10,728 nt of DNA from Accumulibacter sp031732815 (lineage in GTDB: Bacteria > Pseudomonadota > Gammaproteobacteria > Burkholderiales > Rhodocyclaceae): positions 1 through 10,728 of the forward strand of contig NZ_JAVMKF010000002.1 in the NCBI RefSeq assembly GCF_031732815.1. Direction: 5' to 3'. The notes beneath the pieces were generated by a model. That model was not told the origin of the DNA. It did not search any database and worked only from the letters and a program-made list of their open reading frames with translations. This document shows positions 1 through 6,991 of this stretch, piece by piece. Every line of letters begins with the position of its first letter. Positions within the stretch are counted from its first letter, which is position 1. Position numbers and translations under genes: made by a program.

Positions 1-78
1 CCTCGGCCTAAGGAGACCTTCATCGATCGTCCATCTGTGTCAGCATTGCGCTGAGTACTTGCCGTTCACCATTTGACC

Positions 79-96
79 TTCCCGAAAGTTTGGGAA
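79..96 (-). terminator. Weak hairpin after cytochrome c gene
   Basis: TTCCC and GGGAA frame a short stem with a G-U extension and a 4-6 base loop, about 21 bases past the cytochrome stop codon. There is no U-tract on the minus strand, so this is at best a weak or factor-assisted terminator. The rest of 1-116 shows nothing supportable. Confidence 0.25.
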
Positions 97-116
97 ATCT
101 GTTGCAATACCGATTG

Positions 117-560
117 CTAACGTCGCTGAAGCATTTCTGCGCGCCGTGTCATGACTTCGGCAGGCCACTGGCTCTCGATCCAGGCCAGAACATTCTCAAT
201 TTGGCGATCCGTGAGCTTTCCGGCAAACGCCGGCATGTCCGAGGGATAGCCTTGCGGCGCGTTGGGCGGCACCATGCCGAACTTGATGATCGAGATGAGC
301 TGCTCTTTCGGGTGGTGCCAGGTGTGGCCGGATTCATCATGTGGCGGCGCCGGTAATTTCCCATCCGGGCGGCGGGTCCGCCAGTCAGGTTGCCCCTCTC
401 GCTTTGCACCATGGCAACTCGCGCACTCGGCTCGGTAAACGCTTTCGCCTTCCATCAACGCGTAGGGATCCCCCCGTTGCTTTTCTCCGCAGCCGAATGT
501 GGTCAGTGACAGGAGTGCGACAGAAGACGCCGCTGCGACAACACTGAGGCGACGAGTCAT
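117..560 (-). CDS. Monohaem cytochrome c lipoprotein, 147 aa
   Basis: This is a small electron carrier with one covalently bound haem, predicted to be anchored to a membrane on its periplasmic face. Residues 1-24 form a lipoprotein signal ending in a lipobox-like TTFGC, with Cys24 as the lipid site. The haem motif CASCH lies at residues 46-50. A likely axial methionine is Met109 in SDMPAF, followed by the usual C-terminal helix (LTDRQIENVLAWIESQW). This order is typical of class I cytochrome c domains (cytochrome_CBB3/C family). The ATG overlaps the stop codon of the upstream membrane protein gene as ATGA, which supports both this start and translational coupling. The redox partner cannot be told from the sequence. 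Family assignment is firm; the specific role is unknown. Confidence 0.9.
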   Translation of the reverse strand: MTRRLSVVAAASSVALLSLTTFGCGEKQRGDPYALMEGESVYRAECASCHGAKREGQPDWRTRRPDGKLPAPPHDESGHTWHHPKEQLISIIKFGMVPPNAPQGYPSDMPAFAGKLTDRQIENVLAWIESQWPAEVMTRRAEMLQRR

Positions 561-793
561 TTTGCTTGGCGTTTCTTCGCTGCGGCCTCGGCGGCGGCAG
601 CCTGCTTGGCCTTGGTCTCCTGGACGAGCCTAACGGCACCAACGATGTTGACTGCCGCGACGAGCAGGGCCGGCAGCAGCGGGAGTGGCTGCCCTGTCAT
701 CCATCCCCAGAAGAGAAGGCCAAAAAGGGCAAGCCCTCCGACCAGAAGTGTCATTGATCCAAAGCTGAACATCCCGCTTTGCTCTCCTGCCAT
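557..793 (-). CDS. Small two-helix membrane protein of unknown function, 78 aa
   Basis: I do not recognise a family. The protein has two predicted membrane segments, about residues 13-32 (MTLLVGGLALFGLLFWGWM) and 37-56, joined by a short GQPLP turn. Its tail from residue 60 is charged and rich in Ala, Lys and Gln, and probably cytoplasmic and helical. The ATG at 793 is chosen over an upstream in-frame start because AGGAG lies 9 bases before it. The stop overlaps the ATG of the cytochrome c lipoprotein gene (ATGA), so the two are almost certainly cotranscribed and translationally coupled. A role as a membrane partner or assembly aid for that cytochrome is a guess from position only. Confidence 0.75.
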   Translation of the reverse strand: MAGEQSGMFSFGSMTLLVGGLALFGLLFWGWMTGQPLPLLPALLVAAVNIVGAVRLVQETKAKQAAAAEAAAKKRQAK

Positions 794-861
794 GTTCGTA
801 CGCTCCTGTTGATTCGATGGCGTCGTTCTGACGCACACATTGAAAATGGGGTTGAAAGTAT

Positions 862-885
862 CGGGGGCGCGCCCTGGCGCCCCCG
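862..885 (-). terminator. GC-rich hairpin after marR
   Basis: A perfect 9-bp stem (CGGGGGCGC paired with GCGCCCCCG) encloses a 6-base loop, starting 13 bases past the marR stop codon. On the minus strand it is followed by ATACTTTC, so the U-tract is poor. It may be a terminator or attenuator separating marR from the membrane protein and cytochrome pair, or a transcript-stabilising 3' end. Confidence 0.5.
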
Positions 886-898
886 GTGTCTGCCAGCG

Positions 899-1411
899 TC
901 AATCCTTGCCAACAGGGGGCGAGAGGATGTCAGCGAGCGGTATTTTCGCGTAGGCGTCGTCTTTCTTCTGAAGGTGTTCGATCAGTTCTGAAAGATTTAT
1001 GTTCAATGTTTTTAGCACAACCTCCGGGAGTAGTGAAAGGGCTTCCGGAAGGATCCCTTCGGCGGGGCCGGGCAGGGCGGCCAGCGCCTTTTTTCCCAGT
1101 GGCCGCAGCTCTAGACCCACGCGCCGCATGTCGGCCTTGAGACGACTCTTTTTTAGATAGTTGAGCTCTACAAGTTTTTCCACGAGGAGGCTGGAGGTGG
1201 ATTGGTGAATTCCCATGCGCTTGGCGAGTTCGCTTACGCCAATGCCAGGGTTGCGTTCAACCTCCTGCAGGACCCATGTGTGCGAGCCGGGCAGGCCGCA
1301 GCGTTCCTCGACATCCTTGAAATACTGGCGCATCGAACCGTAGATGATCCGAAACTGCTGGAGCACTTCGAGCGCTGTCGCGTTCTGATGGCTGGAATTC
1401 TGGCTCGGCAT
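899..1411 (-). CDS. MarR-family transcriptional regulator, 170 aa
   Basis: This is a dimeric winged-helix DNA-binding regulator. The winged-helix domain covers about residues 43-115, with the recognition helix near residues 68-83 (IHQSTSSLLVEKLVEL) and a wing beginning DMRRVGLELR, matching the DxR signature of MarR proteins. The N- and C-terminal helices would form the dimer interface. The ATG at 1411 has TAGGAAA upstream at suitable spacing and is preferred over an in-frame TTG seven codons earlier. An inverted repeat centred 54 bases upstream of the ATG is the expected type of autoregulatory operator, and the same half-sites recur upstream of the amidotransferase operon near 8915. The gene diverges from the clc gene. 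The ligand is unknown; one cysteine (Cys38) is present, but nothing shows it is a redox sensor. Confidence 0.9.
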   Translation of the reverse strand: MPSQNSSHQNATALEVLQQFRIIYGSMRQYFKDVEERCGLPGSHTWVLQEVERNPGIGVSELAKRMGIHQSTSSLLVEKLVELNYLKKSRLKADMRRVGLELRPLGKKALAALPGPAEGILPEALSLLPEVVLKTLNINLSELIEHLQKKDDAYAKIPLADILSPPVGKD

Positions 1412-1735
1412 AACAACGGGTTTCCTACGCAATTAATCCATAGATGCCGCCCATGTACATTGCTAGGCAATGTATCATGGGCGATCGTTGGTGCGGCCCC
1501 GCTCCCGGGGAACAAGCTTCAATTTTGGCACGAAACGAACGGATTTCCAGAGAGCGCCCCCATTGGCCGTGTCTACACGTCTGATCTGGTGCGCGCCTTG
1601 ATGCGGGTGGTGCGCAGATATGTGCAAAGTCTTTTTGTGACAGATATGGGGAAACGTCTGCTGAAGTACGTTCTTGGGGGGCGCCCCTATATCGTCGCTG
1701 GCGCAGCCGGCGCCAGGGGGGTCATTCGCCGCCGC
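1412..1735. other. marR/clc divergent intergenic region
   Basis: This is 324 bases between the marR start and the chosen clc start. It contains the MarR-type palindrome at 1451-1480. The clc reading frame stays open through this region and back into marR, but the upstream translation shows no membrane or CLC character, so it is treated as non-coding. Alternative clc starts at 1601 and 1646 would shorten it. No convincing -35/-10 pair was found on either strand. Confidence 0.6.
1451..1480. promoter_or_regulatory. Probable MarR operator, copy 1
   Basis: TACATTGC and GCAATGTA form a perfect 8-bp inverted repeat around TAG at 1456-1474. Flanking CCATG and CATGG extend the symmetry with a one-base offset. 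The ATTGC...GCAAT core resembles operators known for MarR-family proteins. It lies between the divergent marR and clc genes, centred 54 bases upstream of the marR ATG, so it could control both. A second copy with the same ACATTG-N5-CAATGT half-sites lies at 8907-8923. Confidence 0.75.
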
Positions 1736-3013
1736 ATGAGCCGGGTGCGTTGGCGGACGCGAATTGTGCTCTGGGGCGCTGCGCTCGCGGCAGGACTGGC
1801 AGTAGTCGCTTTTGCGAAACTTGCTGATCTTGCGCTCGAAATTTTTCACGTCGCCTCTGAGAATCGCCCGTGGCTGCCGTTTTTGCTGACCCCCGTTGTT
1901 GGCATGGCGGCCGTTTGGCTGACGCGTCGCTATTTCGACGGCGCACAAGGCAGTGGTATCCCTCAAGTCATTGCGGCGGCGAGGTTGTCTGCGCGCGGGA
2001 ATCCGGTGGGGCCACTGGTTTCTCTCCGAATCGCCGCGGGCAAGATTTTGCTCGGCACCTTTGCGCTGGTCGGCGGTTATTCGGTCGGGCGTGAGGGGCC
2101 TTCTGTCCAGGTGGCAGCCTCCATCATGCATGCAGCACAGCGTTGGCTTCCGCATCGCCGGGCGTTGCGGGCCCAGGACCTGTTGATTGCCGGTGGTGCG
2201 GCAGGTGTCGCGGCGGCGTTTAATACGCCTTTGGCGGGAATCGTGTTTGCGATCGAAGAATTGGGCCGTCGCCTTGAAACGCGTACGAGTGGGATCCTGC
2301 TCAGTACGATCATTCTGGCCGGACTGGTCTCGATTGCCTTGGTGGGCAATTACAACTATTTCGGGACCCTCTCGGTCGAGGCCGTGGATGCTGGAATCAT
2401 TCTGCCAATCATTGTCAGTGGTGTCGTGTGCGGCGTACTGGGCGGCGTATTCAGCAAACTGCTGCTCTGGCCGATGCGCCATCCGGGCCAGTCGCTCTGG
2501 CAGTGGCGGGCACGCAATCCGATTCTGTTTGCCGGGGTATGTGGCCTGCTTGTGGCCGTGATCGGATTCGTGGGAGGCGGGTTTTCCTATGGTTCAGGCT
2601 ATGTCGTAACGGCGCAGGTCGTAGCCGGTACGGCAGATACCCCATGGCATGCACCGGTGACGCGCTTTCTGGCGACGCTTGTCAGCTATTACTCCGGAAT
2701 TCCCGGAGGAATCTTCGCTCCTTCGCTGGCGGTTGGCGCCGGCATCGGTTCGGATTTGGCCCATCTGCTTGGCGCCAGTAGCAACGTGCCGTTGATCGCT
2801 TTGTGCATGGCGGGGTTTCTGGCCGCAGTGACGCAGTCCCCGATTACGGCGGCCATCATCGTCATGGAAATGGTCGATGGCCATGAAATGGTGATCAGCC
2901 TGATGGCGATTTCCCTGATTGCGAAAGCGGTCAGTGCGCGCATCTCGCCGGAGCTCTACCAACAGCTAGCACTTGCCTGGTTGCGGCAGGATTCTCCGCG
3001 GAGAAGTGGTTGA
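1736..3013 (+). CDS. clcA: CLC-family chloride/proton exchanger, about 425 aa
   Basis: This is an inner-membrane homodimeric CLC protein that moves chloride, probably in exchange for protons. The selectivity motifs are present: GSGIP at residues 72-76, GREGPSVQ at 118-125 with the gating glutamate Glu120, GGIFAP at 324-329, and the anion-site tyrosine in PELYQQLA (Tyr408). The internal proton glutamate is also kept (IEEL, Glu175), 55 residues after Glu120. That matches the Glu148 to Glu203 spacing of E. coli ClcA and argues for an exchanger rather than a channel. There is no CBS domain. The start is uncertain: ATG 1736 places a short basic tail before the first helix with a distant G-rich stretch upstream, while in-frame ATGs at 1646 and 1601 would add 30 or 45 residues. 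It converges with pit, with one base between stop codons. Confidence 0.92.
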   Translation: MSRVRWRTRIVLWGAALAAGLAVVAFAKLADLALEIFHVASENRPWLPFLLTPVVGMAAVWLTRRYFDGAQGSGIPQVIAAARLSARGNPVGPLVSLRIAAGKILLGTFALVGGYSVGREGPSVQVAASIMHAAQRWLPHRRALRAQDLLIAGGAAGVAAAFNTPLAGIVFAIEELGRRLETRTSGILLSTIILAGLVSIALVGNYNYFGTLSVEAVDAGIILPIIVSGVVCGVLGGVFSKLLLWPMRHPGQSLWQWRARNPILFAGVCGLLVAVIGFVGGGFSYGSGYVVTAQVVAGTADTPWHAPVTRFLATLVSYYSGIPGGIFAPSLAVGAGIGSDLAHLLGASSNVPLIALCMAGFLAAVTQSPITAAIIVMEMVDGHEMVISLMAISLIAKAVSARISPELYQQLALAWLRQDSPRRSG

Positions 3014-3014
3014 T

Positions 3015-4586
3015 TTACGCGTGGGCGATGCCGAAGATAAGGTAATAAAGTGCCGCGCCGATGGCCGCCGAAACCGGCACGGTCACGAGCCATGCCGCCG
3101 CGATCCGGAGGAGTGTCGAGCGCTTGACCAGCTCATGCCGATAGACCTTGCGAATCTGCTTGCGTTCGGCCTTTGAGAGCTGGGCATTCTCTGTATGGGC
3201 TTTAAGCCTCACCAGCATGGCGTTCTTTTCTGCAATGCCCGCCGCCTCGAAGCGATCCAGAAAATCCTCGACGACCGCCTTGTCTTCTCCTGCATGATGG
3301 AGTTTGATTTCCTCGATCATCTGCGAGTAGCTGGATTTGAGGAATTCACGCAGGAAACCGACGCCGAACACGCCGCCGACGGCGATATGCGTGGAACTGA
3401 CGGGAAGGCCGAGCTGTGACGCCACGATGACCGTGACGGCGGCAGACATCGCAATGCAGAAGGCGCGCATCTGGTCGAGTTCCGTAATCTCGCTGCCGAC
3501 CGTACGGATCAGTTTTGGGCCATAGAGCAGCAATCCGATGGCAATGCCGCTGGCACCCACGAGCATGACCCAGAGCGGAATGCTGGCCTTCGCGCTGACG
3601 GCGCCTGTATTGACGGCTGCCGAGATCGCGGCAAGCGGGCCGACAGCATTGGCGACATCATTGGCGCCGTGGGCGAAGCTGAGGAGGGCCGCCGAACAGA
3701 TCAACGGGATCGTGAATAGTGTGTTGATACTGTCCTTCGTGTTTTCGAGCGACGTTACGCGGAGGGCCATCCGTTTTCGCATCAGAAGGTGCACGGCACT
3801 GCCGGCAACTATGCCGATAACGACGGCGGTGACCAGGCTGACCTTCCAGATTTTTCCCAGCCCCTTGAGGACCAGGTAGGTCGAGAACGCGAATGCCATC
3901 AGGCTGATTAGGAGCGGAACCACGCGGCGGGCAGCATCGACCATGTCGTCCTGATAGGTGATCGAGCGCTTGATCCAGTAGAGAAACCCTGCAGCGATGA
4001 CGCCGCCGAGGACGGGGGAGATGACCCAGCTGGCGGCAATGCCGCTCAGCGTGGCCCAGTTCGCGGCCTGCATGCCGCCAGCGGTAATGCCTGCGCCAAG
4101 CACGGCGCCGATGATGGAATGCGTGGTTGATACGGGTGCTCCGAAGGCCGTTGCCACGTTGAGCCACAATGCGCCGGCGAGCAGGGCGGCCGTCATGAGC
4201 CAGATGAATCGCTCCGTGTCGCCGACGATTGCAGGATTGATGATTCCCTTCTGGATGGTGTTGACGACATCGCCACCGGCAATCAATGCGCCCGCCATTT
4301 CGAATACGGCGGCCAGCACAACCGCACCGGCCATCGAGATGGCGCGTGATCCAACGGCCGGGCCGACATTGTTCGCGACGTCATTGGCCCCGATATTCAT
4401 TGCCATATAGCCACCGATCATCGCAGCGACGACGATCATGACCCCGTGTTCTCCGGAGACGTTCTGTGTCAGTCCGGTATAGAGCATGATTGCTACAACG
4501 AATAGCAGCCCGATGCCGAGGCGCAGGGTTTCGCGTCGACCGCGCTTTGTTGCCTTTTCAATATCGTCGATGTCAGTGAGTTGCAT
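3015..4586 (-). CDS. pit: PiT-family inorganic phosphate transporter, 523 aa
   Basis: This is a multi-pass inner-membrane transporter of the PiT (PF01384) family, low-affinity phosphate symporters that use protons or sodium and often carry metal-phosphate. The duplicated family signature is clear: GANDVANN at residues 66-73 and GANDVANA at 307-314, with matching PVSTTH at 151-156 and PVSSTH at 395-400 in the two halves. About residues 415-490 form a charged cytoplasmic segment (EEIKLHHAGEDK onward) before the last membrane helix, which makes the protein longer than minimal PiT members. GGAAAG lies 8 bases before the ATG. It starts 21 bases after the stop of the beta-lactamase-fold gene, so it is probably the last gene of that operon. 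Which cation it couples to cannot be read from the sequence. Confidence 0.93.
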   Translation of the reverse strand: MQLTDIDDIEKATKRGRRETLRLGIGLLFVVAIMLYTGLTQNVSGEHGVMIVVAAMIGGYMAMNIGANDVANNVGPAVGSRAISMAGAVVLAAVFEMAGALIAGGDVVNTIQKGIINPAIVGDTERFIWLMTAALLAGALWLNVATAFGAPVSTTHSIIGAVLGAGITAGGMQAANWATLSGIAASWVISPVLGGVIAAGFLYWIKRSITYQDDMVDAARRVVPLLISLMAFAFSTYLVLKGLGKIWKVSLVTAVVIGIVAGSAVHLLMRKRMALRVTSLENTKDSINTLFTIPLICSAALLSFAHGANDVANAVGPLAAISAAVNTGAVSAKASIPLWVMLVGASGIAIGLLLYGPKLIRTVGSEITELDQMRAFCIAMSAAVTVIVASQLGLPVSSTHIAVGGVFGVGFLREFLKSSYSQMIEEIKLHHAGEDKAVVEDFLDRFEAAGIAEKNAMLVRLKAHTENAQLSKAERKQIRKVYRHELVKRSTLLRIAAAWLVTVPVSAAIGAALYYLIFGIAHA

Positions 4587-4607
4587 GTGGAACGCTTTCC
4601 GCGGCAG

Positions 4608-5867
4608 TTACGGGGATTTGCGTGTGGAGGACTTGGCAATTGCTTGCCAGAGCTGTTCCAGCGTCGCGAAGAGCAATGGGCTCGCCGGCGATGCGTGTGT
4701 GGCAAACAGTGCGACGACGGTTCGTCGGTCGAAATCGACCAGCAGGCTGGTGCCGTAAGGGCCGAGCAGCGCGATCCGGCTGCTCTTGCCACCCAAGCGC
4801 ACAAAGCCATAACGAAGCTCGCTGCCACCGGGGAATCCCGATAGCGCAGGATCCGTTCGGTGCGTCGCTGTTGCGCTGAGTGCGGCCATCAGCCACTCGG
4901 GGATGGCTCCGCGCTTGTTGGCCAATCGATTGTCGAGCAGGAACTGGCCAACAAGGGCCAGGTCCCTTGGTGCTAGTGCGAGGCCTGCTGCCAGTTCGTT
5001 GCCCGAGCCATCGGTCAGCCAGAGTGCGGGATGCTCTGCGCGCATGGGGGCCAGCAGGTTGTCGCACAAGAGACTGGATAGGGAGTCCTTCTGACTTTCG
5101 GCGACGACCCATGCCAACAAGTCATCTTCCGGTCGGCCCAGCGGTGGTGGCGGCGATTCGCTGGCCGTCGCCGCCTCCCAAAGCTCCGGCGAAGCCAGCC
5201 ACTTGTGCAGGTTGCCTGCAGCTGTCCCGCGCCAGCCGGAAATATCCCGCCACTGCGCGAGCTGCGCGTCGTTAAAAGCAAAATGGGCCTCGCCGTCGAG
5301 CAGGCGACGAACGGACAGCTTGCGCAAGGATGGTGTCTCGGTACCTCCCGGCAGCGCACGGCCGACCGCCTTGTCGATGGCAAGATGGCCTTGCGAGATT
5401 GCGACTGCAGCCAGCAATGAGAGTATTGGCCGCCCCCCGGAAAGCAGCATGCGGGGCTGGCCGGGATCCGTTCCATCCCGGAAATATTCGGCGATGATCT
5501 TGCCATTACGCATGGCAACCATGGCATCGGCATCGATCCGGTGCGAAAGGATGAAGTGGAGGCTGCGCCGCTGCTCATCGGTTGGATCGAGCGTCTCGAC
5601 CTTGGCAAGATCGATCAAAGCAGGCTTCGCACCCCGGTTGCCGGAGACAGCGGGCGGCGTGATCCGAATGCTCGGCATGAACGTTGGTGCGTGGATCTGC
5701 GCCGCGCGCAGATAGCCGGGGGAGAGCCAGTTATCCTGCTCGATCCATCGGCCCAATTTCTTCTCCTGACCAGGCGTAAGCTTTTCGATCTGGCAGCGTT
5801 CCGTGGTGCTGCCTTGCGCGAAGGGCGCAGCGGCAATTGTCGCTGCCATCAAGAGTCGTCGGATCAT
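4608..5867 (-). CDS. Periplasmic serine beta-lactamase-fold protein with degenerate active site, 419 aa
   Basis: This protein resembles class C beta-lactamase-like hydrolases of the 6-aminohexanoate-oligomer hydrolase (NylB) type. Residues 1-19 are a Sec signal ending AFAQG-like (APFAQG). The fold is recognisable: strands around MVAMRNGKIIAEYFRDG (116-132), the active-site helix region LLSGGRPILSLLAAVAISQG (141-160), an ALWLTDGSGNELAAGLALAP block (281-300) followed by RDLALVGQFLLDN, and a C-terminal GPYGTSLLVD (369-378). The catalytic SxxK is SGGR (143-146), so the general-base lysine is arginine. The usual Tyr motif before the DDLL helix reads PLGRPEDDLL (242-251), without a tyrosine. It may be a binding protein or an altered enzyme. 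AGGAGG lies 6 bases before the ATG, which overlaps the stop of the YbdK-type ligase gene (ATGA). Confidence 0.85.
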   Translation of the reverse strand: MIRRLLMAATIAAAPFAQGSTTERCQIEKLTPGQEKKLGRWIEQDNWLSPGYLRAAQIHAPTFMPSIRITPPAVSGNRGAKPALIDLAKVETLDPTDEQRRSLHFILSHRIDADAMVAMRNGKIIAEYFRDGTDPGQPRMLLSGGRPILSLLAAVAISQGHLAIDKAVGRALPGGTETPSLRKLSVRRLLDGEAHFAFNDAQLAQWRDISGWRGTAAGNLHKWLASPELWEAATASESPPPPLGRPEDDLLAWVVAESQKDSLSSLLCDNLLAPMRAEHPALWLTDGSGNELAAGLALAPRDLALVGQFLLDNRLANKRGAIPEWLMAALSATATHRTDPALSGFPGGSELRYGFVRLGGKSSRIALLGPYGTSLLVDFDRRTVVALFATHASPASPLLFATLEQLWQAIAKSSTRKSP

Positions 5868-6991
5868 GCCGTGCCTCCTGGGAACATCAGTAGCTCTGAA
5901 GCAGTACGGACCGCATCATGAAGGTTGCCGGTTGCAGCCAGTTGGGTGCGCAGCCAGTCGGCATCGCTCGTCGCCGGATATAGACGTGCCAGCCAGCTTT
6001 CACAGCCGAGGGCCGTGGCGTCCTCCTGAAGGCGGTCCAGCAACTCCTCGATATGCTCGCGCAACGGCCGTTGACGCCGCGCCGCGGGTTCCGAACGCTG
6101 CCCGTCGATGCCGAACCGGCACGCCTGAAACTTGTTGTAGCGGGCGACATGGCGAAGACCTTCGGCATCGAAGGTCGGGCGCTCCCGCAACAGGTAGCGG
6201 CAGAGTGACTGCGCCAATGCGGCGAGCGCCGTGGCTCGCTCGATCGAGAGCGGCGTGTCGCAAACACGGATCTCGACCGTGCCATATTCGGGCTTGGGCC
6301 GAATGTCCCAGTAGAGGTCCTTGATGCTATGCGCGATGCCGCAGTCCTGGAGCAGTCTGAAATGGGAGATGAAGGCCGCCCAGTTGTCCAGCGGTGGACA
6401 TTGCCCGCTCAGGGGGAATGCGGAAACAGCGTTGAGACGGGCTGACTGGAAGAGCGTGTCTTCTCCGTCAATGAAAGGCGACGACGCGGAGAGCGCAATG
6501 AACGCCGGCACGTACTCGCCGAGGGCCTGTGTCAGCCAGATGGCGTCGTCGGCATTGGAAACGCCGACGTGAATGTGTTGGCCGAAAACGGTGAACTGCT
6601 TTGCAAGATAGCCGTAGCGCTGATAGATCGCGTCGAATCGCTCACCTGGGCAAAGTCGTCTTTCCGGCCAATGGTGGAACGCGTGCGTACCACCGCCAGC
6701 AAGCGCGATATTGTTGTGTTTGCAGTGGGCGACGAGCGTTTCCCGCAGGCCTTCGAGATCCGAGGCAATCCCCGTGACGGTCTGCTGCGGCAGGGTACTG
6801 ACCTCGATCATGCTTTCGGTGATTTCCAGCTTGATTTCACCAAAGCGTTCGTCGTAGCGCAGCGTCTGCATCAGGTCAGTCGCGCCCCGGGTCAGGTCAT
6901 AGTCACGACGGGAAAGCAGTTGAAGCTCCAGCTCGACGCCCAGCGTGAGTGGTTGGCTCTTCGTGAATTCACCGATTGCTGCAGCCGTCAT
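5864..6991 (-). CDS. ybdK: YbdK/GCS2-type carboxylate-amine ligase, 375 aa
   Basis: This is a cytoplasmic ATP-dependent ligase of the GCS2 family (glutamate-cysteine ligase type 2, YbdK branch), which joins an amine to a carboxylate such as the gamma-carboxyl of glutamate. Diagnostic segments are TLGVELELQ (16-24), IKLEITESMIEVST (53-66), GGGTHAF (99-105), FGQHIHVGV (136-144) and WDIRPKPEYGTVEIRVCD (228-245). Length is normal for the family. AGGGAGG lies 6 bases before the ATG. Both ends overlap neighbours by ATGA: with the antiporter upstream and the beta-lactamase-fold gene downstream. E. coli YbdK has only weak glutamate-cysteine ligase activity, so the true amine substrate is open. A gamma-glutamyl hydrolase-type gene at the head of the same operon suggests that a gamma-glutamyl compound is involved. 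Confidence 0.92.
   Translation of the reverse strand: MTAAAIGEFTKSQPLTLGVELELQLLSRRDYDLTRGATDLMQTLRYDERFGEIKLEITESMIEVSTLPQQTVTGIASDLEGLRETLVAHCKHNNIALAGGGTHAFHHWPERRLCPGERFDAIYQRYGYLAKQFTVFGQHIHVGVSNADDAIWLTQALGEYVPAFIALSASSPFIDGEDTLFQSARLNAVSAFPLSGQCPPLDNWAAFISHFRLLQDCGIAHSIKDLYWDIRPKPEYGTVEIRVCDTPLSIERATALAALAQSLCRYLLRERPTFDAEGLRHVARYNKFQACRFGIDGQRSEPAARRQRPLREHIEELLDRLQEDATALGCESWLARLYPATSDADWLRTQLAATGNLHDAVRTASELLMFPGGTA

Noticed and set aside
1..23. Possible start of another minus-strand gene at the left edge (ATG at 21-23)
   Set aside because: Only seven codons are visible and the upstream ribosome site is weak, so nothing can be supported.
837..842. ACATTG half-site upstream of the small membrane protein gene
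   Set aside because: The partner half at the expected spacing reads GGGGTT rather than CAATGT. A lone six-base match is expected several times in a window this size; others occur inside genes.
1202..1735. Open frame extending the CLC protein upstream by about 178 codons
   Set aside because: It runs antisense through the marR coding region and across the palindrome, and its translation lacks CLC or membrane features. The E. coli ClcA layout fits a start near 1736, or at most 1601-1646.
1475..2482. 335-codon minus-strand frame opposite clc
   Set aside because: The translation is rich in Arg, Gln, His and Asn with no recognisable domain, typical of an antisense shadow, while the opposite strand encodes an unmistakable CLC protein.
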